A stretch of 64,000 nt of DNA from Shinella pollutisoli (GTDB lineage: Bacteria > Pseudomonadota > Alphaproteobacteria > Rhizobiales > Rhizobiaceae): the NCBI RefSeq assembly GCF_024609765.1, contig NZ_JANFDG010000002.1, positions 221,361-285,360 of the forward strand, written 5' to 3'. The notes under the pieces are model-generated. The model ran no database searches and had not been told where the DNA came from. It worked only from the letters and a program-made list of their open reading frames with translations. Positions 1 to 9,129 of this stretch are shown here, piece after piece; position 1 is the stretch's first letter; every line of letters starts with the position of its first letter. A program made the translations under genes and the position numbers.

Positions 1-22
1 CATGGGCGAGCACGCGCCATGA
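1..22 (+). CDS. C-terminal tail of a probable OmpR-type response regulator (partial)
   Basis: The frame through positions 2-22 reads MGEHAP followed by TGA, and that stop overlaps the ATG of the downstream sensor kinase as ATGA. Response regulators of the OmpR/PhoB class usually end shortly after a G-x-G-Y-R-[ML] motif and are often coupled to their kinase in this way, so this is probably the last codons of the partner regulator. Only six codons are visible, so the identification rests on context. Confidence 0.35.
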
Positions 23-1362
23 CGCCGCGGTCGCTGCGGCTGCGTCTCGCGCTGGCGGGCGCCGCCTCGATCGCCGCCGCCCTCGTGGCGGCGTTCTTCG
101 TTCTGTCCATGCTGTTCGAGCGCCATGTCGAGCGGCGCATCGCCGCCGAGCTGACCGCGCACCTCAACCAGATCATCGCCGGCATCTCGGAGCAGCCGGG
201 CGCCGCGCTGCATCTCGTCCGCCCGCCGGTCGACCCGCGCTTCGAGCGCCCGCTCTCCGGCCTCTATTGGCAGATCGAGGGGGACGGGGAGCGCCTGCGC
301 TCGCGCTCGCTGTGGGACGGCGTGCTGGCGCTGCCGGCGACGACCCCCGGCGCCATCCGCACGGAGACGATCGACGGGCCGGGCGGCGTGCCGCTGCTGC
401 TCGTCGAGCGGGAGGTGGTGATGCCGGCGCGCGCCGGCGCCCGCCCGCTCCGGGTGGCCGTCGCGGTCGACCGCGGCGACATCGCCCGGGCGACGAAGGA
501 GTTCGAGGGCGACCTCCTGCCCTATCTGGAGGCGCTCGCGGCCTTGCTGCTCGCGGCGAGCTTCGTGCAGATCGTCGTCGGCCTCAGACCGCTCGCCACG
601 CTCACCGGCCGGCTTTCGGCGATCCGCGCCGGCAAGGCGGAGCGGCTCGGCGGCGATTTCCCCGACGAGGTCCTGCCGCTCACCGGCGAGGTGGACGCGC
701 TCCTGCAATCGCGCGAGAACCAGCTCCGCAAGGCGCGCGAGCGGGCGGCCGACCTCGCGCACGGCTTCAAGACGCCGTTGCAGATACTCTCCGGCGACGT
801 GCTCCGGCTGCGCGAGAAGGGCGAGGAGGCGATCGCCCGCGACATCGAGGCGATCATCGCCCGTATGCGCCGGCACGTCGACCACGAGATGGCCCGGGCA
901 CGCCAGGCGGAGCGCGGCCATACCGCGCGCAGCGACCTCGCCCGCGTTGTCTCGCAGGTGGTGAGCGTCGTCTCGCGCACGCCGGCCGGCCGCATGCTCG
1001 ACTGGCGGCAGGACGTCGCCGAGGGCATCCTCGTGCGCGTCGATGCGGAAGACCTCGCCGAGATCGTCGGCAGCCTCGCCGAGAACGCGGCGCGCTACGC
1101 CGTCTCGCGCGTTGCCATCGCCGCGCGGCCTTCCGGCGGCGAGGCCGTCCTCGAGGTGATCGACGACGGGCCGGGCATTCCCGAATCGGAGATCGGCTTC
1201 GTGCTGAAGCGCGGCGGCCGCCTCGATTCGACCAGCGAGGGCGCCGGCCTCGGCCTGGCGATCGTCGAAAGCTTCGTGGCCGAGGCGAACGGCACCTTCA
1301 CGCTGGAGAACCGCGATCCGGGGCTTTGCGCCCGCGTGACGCTGCCGCGCGTCACGGGTTAG
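19..1362 (+). CDS. Membrane-bound sensor histidine kinase
   Basis: A 447-residue two-component kinase. A first membrane segment spans about residues 8-32, a periplasmic sensor region runs to about 165, and a second membrane segment lies at about 168-190 before a linker. The phosphoacceptor box contains AHGFKTPLQ with His near residue 248. The ATPase part shows an N box (ENAARYA, Asn near 356), a G1 box (DDGPGIP, near 381) and a G2 box (GAGLGLAIVES). The periplasmic domain is not recognisable, so the signal is unknown; the H-box type resembles PhoQ/FeuQ kinases. The ATG overlaps the end of the preceding frame as ATGA, which fixes the start and implies an operon with a response regulator. Confidence 0.92.
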   Translation: MTPRSLRLRLALAGAASIAAALVAAFFVLSMLFERHVERRIAAELTAHLNQIIAGISEQPGAALHLVRPPVDPRFERPLSGLYWQIEGDGERLRSRSLWDGVLALPATTPGAIRTETIDGPGGVPLLLVEREVVMPARAGARPLRVAVAVDRGDIARATKEFEGDLLPYLEALAALLLAASFVQIVVGLRPLATLTGRLSAIRAGKAERLGGDFPDEVLPLTGEVDALLQSRENQLRKARERAADLAHGFKTPLQILSGDVLRLREKGEEAIARDIEAIIARMRRHVDHEMARARQAERGHTARSDLARVVSQVVSVVSRTPAGRMLDWRQDVAEGILVRVDAEDLAEIVGSLAENAARYAVSRVAIAARPSGGEAVLEVIDDGPGIPESEIGFVLKRGGRLDSTSEGAGLGLAIVESFVAEANGTFTLENRDPGLCARVTLPRVTG

Positions 1363-1398
1363 TCTTTCCCTGAATGCAAGGCCGTTCGCGCCTTGCCC

Positions 1399-2529
1399 TC
1401 AAGGCGCCGCCCGGAGCCGGAAGTCGTCGACGCGGCCGAGCGGCGCGTCGGCGACCTCGCCCTTCTCGACCAGCTTCTCGCGCGGGCTCTTGCCGTTGCC
1501 CTTGGCCGCCACGGCGCCGCCGAGAAGGGCGGTGCCGCCGTCGAGCGCCGGATCGGTGAGCGCGATCGGCTGCGTCTGGGTGATCTCGGCGTCCTCGGCG
1601 GGCGCGACGACGACGAGGTCCTTGAGATCGCCCTGGCGGCCGGTGCCGTCCGTCGCCGCGTCGCCGAGCACGCGGCGGATCTCCTTCTCGACATAGAAGG
1701 CGAGCTTGCGCTTGCCGGCCTTGGTGAGGTTGATGCCGTCCGAGCCGCGCAGGCGCACCTGCTGGCCGTTGATGTCCGAGCCGGAGGTGACGAAGCGACC
1801 CTCCTCGTCGACGAAGCCGTCCCAGATGTCGATGAACTCGCCGCCCGCCTTCTCCACCTGCGCGCGGTAGATGGTGTTGAGCGTCGTCATGTCGGCGGTC
1901 ATCGCCGAGGACTGGAAGGCGGGCATGCCGACCCAGAACAGCGGCCGGCCGCCCTGCCTGGCGAGTGCCGCGATGCGGGCGACGCGCGCCTCGTATTCCT
2001 TCGTCCAGCCTTCGGAGCGGAATTTCTCCTTGGCGTCGGCCACCGTCATCTGCTGGCGGTCGTTGGCGCCCATGCTGACGACCACGACGGCGGGTGCCGT
2101 CTCCGCGATCAGCCCCGGCAGGTTGGCCGGCCAGTCGTAGTAGTCGTCGCGCACGACGCCGGAGGAGCCGTTGGTGCGGCGCTCGACGACGATGCCGGGC
2201 GTCGTCTCGAAGGCTTCCTCCAGGCCCTCGCCGAGACCGCCGGCGATGAAGTCGCCGACGACGAGGACCTTGCGGGCGTCGCTGCGCTTCTCGACGGCTG
2301 CGGGCTTCTCGACGGTCTCGACCGCCTTCGGCCGCTTCTTCACGCGCTTGGTCGGGGTGGCCTTCCTGGCGGCGGGCTCGCTTTCGACCTTCTTGCCCTT
2401 CGGCGTGCCGAAGAGCATTTCCAGGATCGTCTTGCGCTTCACGGGCTCCTGCGCGGCCGCCGGCACGACGAGGGCCGCGGCGACAACCGCGGCCAGCGCC
2501 GCACGCACGATGGGGATCGTCTTTGCCAT
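1399..2529 (-). CDS. DUF459 SGNH-hydrolase-like secreted protein
   Basis: A 376-residue exported protein of the DUF459 family, which has an SGNH/GDSL-hydrolase fold. The start at 2529 gives a signal peptide (MAKTIPIVRAALAA... cut after PAAAQ); an upstream in-frame ATG would put a charged extension ahead of it, so it was not used. After a Lys/Pro-rich linker (about residues 30-85) come SGNH-like blocks: VVGDFIAGGL near 90, GANDRQQ near 160 and SDGINLTKAG near 280. The catalytic block I Ser is not in the classic GDS form. It is convergent with the kinase gene. The substrate is unknown; peptidoglycan or polysaccharide deacylation is a guess from the fold and the neighbouring lytic transglycosylase. 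Confidence 0.85.
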   Translation of the reverse strand: MAKTIPIVRAALAAVVAAALVVPAAAQEPVKRKTILEMLFGTPKGKKVESEPAARKATPTKRVKKRPKAVETVEKPAAVEKRSDARKVLVVGDFIAGGLGEGLEEAFETTPGIVVERRTNGSSGVVRDDYYDWPANLPGLIAETAPAVVVVSMGANDRQQMTVADAKEKFRSEGWTKEYEARVARIAALARQGGRPLFWVGMPAFQSSAMTADMTTLNTIYRAQVEKAGGEFIDIWDGFVDEEGRFVTSGSDINGQQVRLRGSDGINLTKAGKRKLAFYVEKEIRRVLGDAATDGTGRQGDLKDLVVVAPAEDAEITQTQPIALTDPALDGGTALLGGAVAAKGNGKSPREKLVEKGEVADAPLGRVDDFRLRAAP

Positions 2530-2613
2530 TGCGTCTCTTTTCCTGCCGCGGTCAGGTTCGTCCATCCCGATGGCGGCATGATGGCAAATGCGCGCGGCAA
2601 GAGGAAGCCCGGA

Positions 2614-3834
2614 TCATCGCCTGAGCGCGCGCAGCAGTTCCTGGCTCGGCTGCCCGTCGGCGGCAAGCCCCATGCGGTTCTGGAAGGCCTGGATGGCGGC
2701 CTTCGAGCCGGAGCCGAAATTGCCGTCGACCTCGCCCTCGTAGTAGCCGAGCTCCTTGAGACGCGTCTGCAGCTCGAACTTCTCGGAAATGTCGAGCGCG
2801 CCGTCCGGGCGCGGCCAGCGCTGCCTCATGCCGCTGTAGCCGGCGAGCTGGTCGGCCAGCATGCCGACGCCGAGGGCATAGGAATCGGAGGCGTTGTAGC
2901 GCTTGATGACGAAGAAGTTCTTGGTCATCAGGAAGCCGGGGCCGCCGCCGGCGGGCAGCTTCAGCTCGGCCCGGTCCTTGCCGTTCTTGAAGCCGCTGCC
3001 GCTCGGGCGCGCGAAGCCGAGCTTCGCCCATTGGGCGAGCGTCTTCGTCTGGCCGGAATACTTCTCGCCGCCCTTCGGCACGACCACCTCGTAGCCCCAG
3101 GTCTTGCCCGGCTGCCAGCCGTTCTTGGCGAGCAGGTTGGCGGCCGTCGCCAGCGCGTCGGGCACGGAGTTCCAGATGTCGCGGTGGCCGTTGCCGTCGG
3201 CGTCGATCGCGTAGATCAGGTAGCTCGACGGGATGAACTGGGTATGGCCCATGGCGCCGGCCCAGGAGCCGGTCATCTCGGAGGCTGCGATGTCGCCGCG
3301 CTGGATGATCTTGAGCGCCGCGACGAGCTGCTTCTTCGCATAGGTGGAGCGCTTCTTGTCGGCATAGGCGAGGGTCGCGAGCGCGCGCGGCACGTAGTGC
3401 AGCCGGTCGTCCTTCGACAGCACCGCGCCGTAGTTCGATTCCATCGACCAGATGGCGAGCAGGATATGGCGGTCGACGCCGAAATGCTTCTCGATCGCGG
3501 CGAGCGTGCGGCCGTGCTTGGCGGCCATTTCCCGGCCGATGCGCACGGTGTAGGGGTTCACGCGGGAATCGAGGTAGTCCCAGATCTTGTGCTTGAACTC
3601 CGGCTGGTAGGCGGCCTTTTCGAGGACGGACTGGTCCGGCGTCTTGACGCCCGAAAACGCCTTCTGATAGGTCGCCTTACTGATACCGTTCTCGGCGGCC
3701 GTCGCGTAGAAATTGGCAATCCATTTCTGGAAGCCCGCATCTGCCCGGGCGGTCGTCGCCGGGCCCATGAGGCCGGCCGAAAGGAGGAGGGTGAGCGCAG
3801 ATCGGCGCAGAACGGTGGTGAGATTCTGTGTCAT
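2614..3834 (-). CDS. Lytic murein transglycosylase, MltB-like with peptidoglycan-binding domain
   Basis: A 406-residue periplasmic murein hydrolase. The start at 3834 gives a clean signal peptide (MTQNLTTVLRRSALTLLLSA, cleavage after ARA); a longer frame upstream lacks signal-peptide character. The SLT_2/MltB catalytic domain covers about residues 30-325 and contains IWSMESNYGA with the expected catalytic Glu, and GAMGHTQFIPSSY. A C-terminal PG_binding_1 domain (about 340-400, with LKELGYYEGEVDGNFG) anchors it to murein. There is no lipobox after the signal peptide, unlike E. coli MltB, so it should be soluble in the periplasm. It would cut glycan strands to 1,6-anhydromuropeptides. The upstream gap to galU is AT-rich and probably carries divergent promoters. 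Confidence 0.95.
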   Translation of the reverse strand: MTQNLTTVLRRSALTLLLSAGLMGPATTARADAGFQKWIANFYATAAENGISKATYQKAFSGVKTPDQSVLEKAAYQPEFKHKIWDYLDSRVNPYTVRIGREMAAKHGRTLAAIEKHFGVDRHILLAIWSMESNYGAVLSKDDRLHYVPRALATLAYADKKRSTYAKKQLVAALKIIQRGDIAASEMTGSWAGAMGHTQFIPSSYLIYAIDADGNGHRDIWNSVPDALATAANLLAKNGWQPGKTWGYEVVVPKGGEKYSGQTKTLAQWAKLGFARPSGSGFKNGKDRAELKLPAGGGPGFLMTKNFFVIKRYNASDSYALGVGMLADQLAGYSGMRQRWPRPDGALDISEKFELQTRLKELGYYEGEVDGNFGSGSKAAIQAFQNRMGLAADGQPSQELLRALRR

Positions 3835-4032
3835 CGGCTGTCGGTTCCGTTTTTCAAATTTCGGGTCGATGGTTGAAAATCCCCGGCTGGACGCAAAACT
3901 TATAAAAACGAAGTCAACAAATTCTTTACCATCAAAGCCGGGGCGCGTCTCCCTTTGCAAAAAAATAGCAAATTCGCCCTATTCCCGCTCACGCATGCCC
4001 GCGCCATGACGGTCCGGGTCTCAACGAGGTGA

Positions 4033-4923
4033 ATGATGTCTGACGCACGCAAGGTCCGTAAGGCCGTGTTTCCCGTCGCGGGTCTCGGAACCCGCTTCCT
4101 TCCCGCAACCAAGGCCGTGCCGAAGGAAATGCTGACGGTCGTCGACCGGCCCGTCATCCAGTATGTGGTCGACGAGGCGCTGGATGCCGGGATCGAGCAC
4201 CTGATCTTCGTCACCGGCCGCTCCAAGGCCGTCATCGAGGACTATTTCGACATCCAGGTGGAGCTGGAGCAGACGCTGCGCGCCCGCAACAAGACGGCCG
4301 AGCTGACGCTGCTCGACAGCATCCTGCCGCTCGCGGGCTCGACCAGCTTCACGCGCCAGCAGGAGCCGCTCGGCCTCGGCCATGCGGTCTGGTGCGCGCG
4401 CGAGCTCGTCGGCAACGAGCCCTTCGCGCTGCTGCTTCCCGACATGATCATGAAGGGCGAGAAGGGCTGTATGAAGGGCATGGTCGAGCTCTTCGAGCAG
4501 AGCGGCGCCAATGTCATCGCCGTCGAGGAATGCGCGCCCGACCAGGCGCACAAATACGGCATCGTCGGTGTGGGCGAGACGATCGGCGAGGGCTTCGCGA
4601 TCACGAAGATGGTCGAGAAGCCGCCGCAGGGCACCGCGCCCTCCAACTTCTTCATCAACGGCCGCTACATCCTGCAGCCGGAGATCTTCGCGATCCTCGC
4701 CACGCAGGAGCGCGGCGCCGGCAACGAGATCCAGCTCACCGACGCGATGGTGAAGCTCGCCGAGGCCCAGGCGTTCGCCGCCTATCACTTCCGCGGCGAG
4801 ACCTACGACTGCGGCGCGAAGGACGGCTTCATCCTCGCCAACATCGCCTTCGCGCTCGCGCGCGCCGACATCCGTCCGTCGATCGAGGAACCGCTGAAGG
4901 CGCTGGTCGCGGACCTGAAATAG
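4033..4923 (+). CDS. galU: UTP--glucose-1-phosphate uridylyltransferase
   Basis: A 296-residue cytoplasmic enzyme making UDP-glucose from UTP and glucose-1-phosphate for exopolysaccharide, LPS and cyclic glucan synthesis; the Sinorhizobium counterpart is ExoN. The nucleotidyltransferase signature [18 protein letters not shown] lies near residues 16-33, and the family motif [12 protein letters not shown] follows at about 115. Length matches the family. A GAGGTGA ribosome binding site ends at 4032; ATG at 4033 or 4036 are both possible. The gene ends 3 bp before the stop of the convergent outer-membrane protein gene. Confidence 0.97.
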   Translation: MMSDARKVRKAVFPVAGLGTRFLPATKAVPKEMLTVVDRPVIQYVVDEALDAGIEHLIFVTGRSKAVIEDYFDIQVELEQTLRARNKTAELTLLDSILPLAGSTSFTRQQEPLGLGHAVWCARELVGNEPFALLLPDMIMKGEKGCMKGMVELFEQSGANVIAVEECAPDQAHKYGIVGVGETIGEGFAITKMVEKPPQGTAPSNFFINGRYILQPEIFAILATQERGAGNEIQLTDAMVKLAEAQAFAAYHFRGETYDCGAKDGFILANIAFALARADIRPSIEEPLKALVADLK

Positions 4924-4926
4924 GCC

Positions 4927-6381
4927 TCAGCGCCGCACGACCAGGCCGATTCCGGCACGGGTGACGCCCGTGTCGGAGGTATGCGCCTGCCGGGTCAGCT
5001 CGTAGGAGACGTCGCCGGTCAGCGCCAGCCAGCGGTTGATGTCCCAGGTGAGCCCCGTGCCGATCGTGTAGATGTGCTGGTCGGGGCCGAGCGCCGTCGG
5101 CAGGTCACGCCAGGTGTAGGCGCCGCTCAGCCGGGCGACGAGGTTCTCGCGCAGTTCGTGGGCGAGTTCCGCGTTGGTCTCGTAGGAGACGTAGCCGCTC
5201 TGGCCGGCGGCCGTCGACGGCTCGATCGAGGTCGCGAAGCCGAGGCGAAGGTCGGTGCCGCGCTGCGGCGACCAGAAGACGGAGCCGTCGACCGTCGCCG
5301 CGCCGATGGCGGCGAGCCTGTCGTCGTCGAGCTTCGCCCGCTTGTAGCCGAAGCCGAGGTCGCCGCGCAGCTTCTCGCCGAGATCGACCTCGACGCCCGC
5401 GCGTCCGCCGAAGGTGGTGGAGGCGCGCTCGTAGCCGAGCGAATCGCGTTCCTCGTCGTAGAGGGTGCGGCCGGCCGAGGCTTCGAGATAGGGGATCAGC
5501 GCCGGCGACAGCTCGTAGCCGACGCGGGCGGTCAGCGTCCCGGCGACATTGTCGCGGTCGGAAAGCGAAAGCTCGCTGCCGTCGGCGAGCGTCGCGGAGC
5601 CGAAGATCTCCCGCCGGAGCCCGATGCCGACCGTGCCGCGGATGAGGCCGAAGTCGCGCATCACGCTCGCTCCGCCCTCGAAGCCGTGCACGCCCGACTG
5701 GACGGTGGCGCCGGTCACCGCGTTGGGGTCGCTGGAACTTTCCCGCTTGAAGTCGTAGCCGGCCCTCAGGTTGGCGATCGTGTCGTCGGCGAGGTCCAGC
5801 CTGAGGTCGGCGCCGATGCGCGCGGAAGGCTCGGTCTCGCCGGAGCCGCTGATGTTGCGCTCGTAGACGCCGTCCGCCTCGATCGAGAGCTGGTGGCGCG
5901 ACCAGTCGGAGACGAGCGAGCCGCGCAGGCCCGTCTGGGAGAAGGAGCGGCTCGTCGAGGTGCCGCCGGAGGCCGTGCGTTCCGTGCTGATGCCTTGGGA
6001 GATGGACGGCTTCAGGACGAAGGTGCCGAGACGGACGCCCAGCGCCTCGTCGCCGCTGCCGCCCGAGCCGCCGCGTCCCTCGACGGGACCTTCCCGCATG
6101 TTGAGCCGCAGGCCCTCGCGGCCGACGCGGCCGGGATCGCCGTCGTCCGCGTCGGCCGCGAACGGATCCTGCCCGGCGCCGGGCAGCGGGTCGCGGCGGT
6201 CGTCGGGGGCGGCAAATGCCGCGCCGTCGTCCGCGGCGACCGGTGTGGCGAAGGCGCTCGTCGCGGCCTGGTCCGCAAGGACGTCCGGCTCCGCCGAGAG
6301 CTGTTCCTGCGCGGCGGCGGCGGACGCGAGCATCGTGCCGGCGAGCAGAAGCCCGGCCAGAGACCGTGACAGGCGCGCCAT
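4927..6381 (-). CDS. Outer-membrane beta-barrel protein (BBP2-like)
   Basis: A 484-residue exported protein. The signal peptide (MARLSRSLAGLLLAGTMLAS, cut after AAAA) is followed by an Asp/Pro/Gly-rich disordered part to about residue 110, and then by alternating amphipathic strands rich in Arg, Ser and aromatic residues, ending in VRR. This is the pattern of the rhizobial outer-membrane beta-barrel family (PF10082 type). The start at 6381 has AGGGCGG five bases upstream; an in-frame ATG at 6417 would add 12 residues before the signal peptide and cannot be excluded. It is divergent from kdsD. Its function is unknown; export of, or response to, surface polysaccharide is only suggested by galU and kdsD on either side. 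Confidence 0.83.
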   Translation of the reverse strand: MARLSRSLAGLLLAGTMLASAAAAQEQLSAEPDVLADQAATSAFATPVAADDGAAFAAPDDRRDPLPGAGQDPFAADADDGDPGRVGREGLRLNMREGPVEGRGGSGGSGDEALGVRLGTFVLKPSISQGISTERTASGGTSTSRSFSQTGLRGSLVSDWSRHQLSIEADGVYERNISGSGETEPSARIGADLRLDLADDTIANLRAGYDFKRESSSDPNAVTGATVQSGVHGFEGGASVMRDFGLIRGTVGIGLRREIFGSATLADGSELSLSDRDNVAGTLTARVGYELSPALIPYLEASAGRTLYDEERDSLGYERASTTFGGRAGVEVDLGEKLRGDLGFGYKRAKLDDDRLAAIGAATVDGSVFWSPQRGTDLRLGFATSIEPSTAAGQSGYVSYETNAELAHELRENLVARLSGAYTWRDLPTALGPDQHIYTIGTGLTWDINRWLALTGDVSYELTRQAHTSDTGVTRAGIGLVVRR

Positions 6382-6544
6382 TGCCGCCCTGCGATCCGTT
6401 GTCGTTGCCTGTGCCATTGTGGCCTGCGGTCCCCGCGCGTTTCCTAAGCGAACGTAAACCGATGTGGTTAACGGATGGTTGCCGAGGCCTTTCCCGCATC
6501 GGAACGCATGGACAGACGGCCGCAAAAGCGGTAACGAAACGCGC

Positions 6545-7540
6545 ATGATCAAGAGACAGGCCAAAGTTGACAGCAACGGCGCCATCGCTTCGGCGATCCG
6601 CACCGTCGAGACGGAAAAGGCGGGGCTCGTCGCCCTTTCGGCCGCCCTTGAGGGGCGGCTCTACGACGCCTTCTGCGAGGCCGTGCGCACGATCGGCGAG
6701 ATCAGCGGCCGCGTCATCGTCACCGGCATCGGCAAGTCAGGCCATATCGGCGCGAAGATCGCCGCCACGCTCGCCTCCACCGGCACGCCCTCCTTCTTCG
6801 TCCATCCGGTCGAGGCGAATCACGGCGATCTCGGCATGATCGGCCGCGACGACGTGGTGCTCGCGCTGTCGTGGAGCGGCGAGAGCGCCGAGCTGCAGGG
6901 CATCATCTCCTATACGCGCCGCTTCTCCATCCCGCTGATCGCGCTGACCTCCGGCGAGCGCTCGACGCTGGCGCGCGAGGCCGACACCGTGCTGCTGCTG
7001 CCGAAGGAGCAGGAGGCCTGCCCGCACGGGCTCGCACCGACCACCTCGACGCTGATGCAGCTCGCGCTCGGCGACGCGCTCGCCGTGGCGCTGCTCGAAG
7101 CGCGCGGCTTCACCGCGACCGACTTCAAGACCTTCCACCCGGGCGGCAAGCTCGGCGCGAGCCTGTCGCACGTGGCCGACATCATGCACAGCGGCGAGTA
7201 CATGCCACTCGTGCCGCTCGGCACCGGCATGCCCGATGCGGTCATGATGCTGGCGCAGAAGCGCTACGGCTGCGTCGGCGTGATCGACGAGGACGGCGTG
7301 CTCGCCGGCATCGTCACCGACGGCGACATCGCGCGCAACCTCTCGCGCAATCTCGCCGAGCTGATCGTCGACGACATCATGACCCGCGCGCCGAAGACGG
7401 TGAAGCCGACGACGCTCGCCACCGCCGCGCTCGGCCTGCTCAACCAGCACAATATCTCGGCGCTGATCGTCACCGACGAGACCCTCCGGCCCGTCGGCAT
7501 CGTGCATTTCCACGACCTGCTGCGGATCGGCGTCGCCTGA
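6545..7540 (+). CDS. kdsD: Arabinose-5-phosphate isomerase (KdsD/KpsF/GutQ family)
   Basis: A 331-residue enzyme interconverting ribulose-5-phosphate and arabinose-5-phosphate, the first step towards KDO of the LPS core. The N-terminal SIS domain (about residues 35-170) contains GIGKSGHIGAKIA and SWSGESAEL. A catalytic His sits in DFKTFHPGGKLG near 200, as in E. coli KdsD. Two CBS domains follow (about 210-331, starting at DIMHSGEYMP). The ATG at 6545 is the first one consistent with the family N terminus; a longer in-frame ATG at 6464 would translate unrelated sequence. The ribosome binding site is weak. Confidence 0.95.
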   Translation: MIKRQAKVDSNGAIASAIRTVETEKAGLVALSAALEGRLYDAFCEAVRTIGEISGRVIVTGIGKSGHIGAKIAATLASTGTPSFFVHPVEANHGDLGMIGRDDVVLALSWSGESAELQGIISYTRRFSIPLIALTSGERSTLAREADTVLLLPKEQEACPHGLAPTTSTLMQLALGDALAVALLEARGFTATDFKTFHPGGKLGASLSHVADIMHSGEYMPLVPLGTGMPDAVMMLAQKRYGCVGVIDEDGVLAGIVTDGDIARNLSRNLAELIVDDIMTRAPKTVKPTTLATAALGLLNQHNISALIVTDETLRPVGIVHFHDLLRIGVA

Positions 7541-7543
7541 GGC

Positions 7544-8002
7544 TCAGGCTTCCTCCACCGTCAGGTCGCGCCCGTTGCTGGCGGTGACGCGCACGCGCGC
7601 GCCGACCGGCAGGTCGGGCCCTTCCACCGTCCATACGGTATCGTCCAGGCGGATGCGGCCGCGACCCTCGCGGATCGGCTGCTCCAGCACCGCGGTCCGG
7701 CCGACGAGGCTGCGGCCGCGCTGGTTGAGATAGGGCTGGTCGGACTTGTCGCCGCGGCTGCGGACGATCCGGCGGCCGACGAGGGCCGCGGCAAGCGACA
7801 GCGCGGCGAAGACTATCCACTGCACCTGCCAGGTCCAGGCGGCCTGCTCCCACAGCACGAGCGACAGCGCGCCGGTGAGGATCGCGGCGATGCCGATCCA
7901 CACCAGGAACACGCCCGGCATCAGCACTTCCAGGATGAGCAGCACGATGCCGAGCACCCACCAGGCCCAGGGGCCGAGCTCGGCGATGATGCGGGCGAGC
8001 AT
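7544..8002 (-). CDS. NfeD family membrane protein
   Basis: A 152-residue inner-membrane protein. Hydrophobic segments lie at about residues 10-40 and 45-72, and a C-terminal OB-fold-like NfeD domain at about 85-150 contains GRGRIRLDDTVWTVEG. NfeD proteins are encoded next to SPFH/stomatin proteins and are thought to act with them in membrane microdomain quality control. Here the start lies 3 bp after the stop of such a gene, so the two are co-transcribed. It is convergent with kdsD, with 3 bp between the stops. Confidence 0.92.
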   Translation of the reverse strand: MLARIIAELGPWAWWVLGIVLLILEVLMPGVFLVWIGIAAILTGALSLVLWEQAAWTWQVQWIVFAALSLAAALVGRRIVRSRGDKSDQPYLNQRGRSLVGRTAVLEQPIREGRGRIRLDDTVWTVEGPDLPVGARVRVTASNGRDLTVEEA

Positions 8003-8005
8003 CGG

Positions 8006-9037
8006 TCAGCTCCCCTGCTGCGGCGGCGTGTCGAACGGATTGCGGAAGGACGCGGATGCGCCGCCGCCGCTTGCCGGCGTCGAGCGTCGCGCGCGGCCCG
8101 TCTCGGCGGGGGCGGACCCGTCGCCGAAGACCTCCTTCGCGATGGCGCCGATGCCGCCGAGCGAGCCGACCAGCGAGGACGCCTCCATCGGCATCAGCAC
8201 GATCTTCGAATTCGGCGCTTTGCCGATCGCCGCCATCGCCTCGGTGTATTTCTGCGCGACGAAGTAGTTGATCGCCTGCACGTCGCCCGAGGCGATCGCC
8301 TCGGAGACCATGCGCGTCGCCTTGGCCTCGGCCTCGGCGAGGCGTTCGCGGGCCTCCGCGTCTCGGAAGGCCGCCTCGCGCAGGCCCTCCGCCTCCAGGA
8401 TGGCCGATTGCTTGGCGCCCTCTGCGCGCAGGATCTGCGCGTTGCGCGAGCCCTCGGCCTCCAGCACCTGCGCGCGCTTCTCGCGCTCGGCCTTCATCTG
8501 CCGGGCCATGGCGTCGACGAGGTCCTTCGGGGGCGCGATGTCCTTGATCTCGACGCGGGTGATCTTGACGCCCCAAGGGTGCGCCGCCTCGTCGACGACG
8601 CGCAGCAGCTGGTCGTTGATGCGGTCGCGGTTCGAGAGCAGCTCGTCGAGGTCCATCGAGCCCATGACCGAGCGGATGTTGGTCATCGTCAGGTTGATGA
8701 TGGCGTGCTCGAGATGGGCGACCTGATAGGCGGCCTGCGCCGGGTTCAGCACCTGGTAGAAGGCGACGGCGTCGGCCGAGACGCTCGCATTGTCGCGGGT
8801 GATGACCTCCTGCGTCGGGATGTCGAGCACCTGCTCCATCACGTTCATCTTCGCGCCGATGCGGTCGATGAAGGGGACGATCAGGTTGAGGCCTGGCTCG
8901 AGCGTGCGCGTGTAGCGTCCGAAACGCTCGACCGTGTACTGGTAGCCCTGCGGCACAGTCTTGATCCCCGCGAACAGGATCAGGATGACAAGAACCACGA
9001 GCGCGATGACGACGATATCCAATCCGGCCAAGGACAT
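8006..9037 (-). CDS. qmcA: SPFH/Band 7 domain protein, QmcA/stomatin-like
   Basis: A 343-residue membrane-anchored SPFH protein. A single N-terminal membrane segment (about residues 6-25) is followed by the SPFH domain (about 25-185, with [19 protein letters not shown] and [15 protein letters not shown]). An Ala/Glu-rich coiled coil runs to about 240 and a Ser/Gly-rich tail ends the protein. Such proteins form oligomeric cages in the inner membrane and bind proteases such as FtsH; E. coli QmcA is the closest named relative. GAGGGAGAG precedes the ATG. It is followed at once by its NfeD partner. Confidence 0.93.
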   Translation of the reverse strand: MSLAGLDIVVIALVVLVILILFAGIKTVPQGYQYTVERFGRYTRTLEPGLNLIVPFIDRIGAKMNVMEQVLDIPTQEVITRDNASVSADAVAFYQVLNPAQAAYQVAHLEHAIINLTMTNIRSVMGSMDLDELLSNRDRINDQLLRVVDEAAHPWGVKITRVEIKDIAPPKDLVDAMARQMKAEREKRAQVLEAEGSRNAQILRAEGAKQSAILEAEGLREAAFRDAEARERLAEAEAKATRMVSEAIASGDVQAINYFVAQKYTEAMAAIGKAPNSKIVLMPMEASSLVGSLGGIGAIAKEVFGDGSAPAETGRARRSTPASGGGASASFRNPFDTPPQQGS

Positions 9038-9129
9038 GGTGCTCTCCCTCGAAAGATGCGGCGCGCCGCCACTCTAAGGAATACGCGCCCGAACGCCAGT
9101 CTATTTGACGGAACGGCCGAATTCCTCTG

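Noticed and set aside
1393..3876. An 827-codon open frame on the plus strand opposite the DUF459 and lytic transglycosylase genes
   Set aside because: It is antisense to two genes with clear motifs and good starts. Long antisense frames are expected in DNA this rich in G+C, and the translation is low-complexity without a fold.
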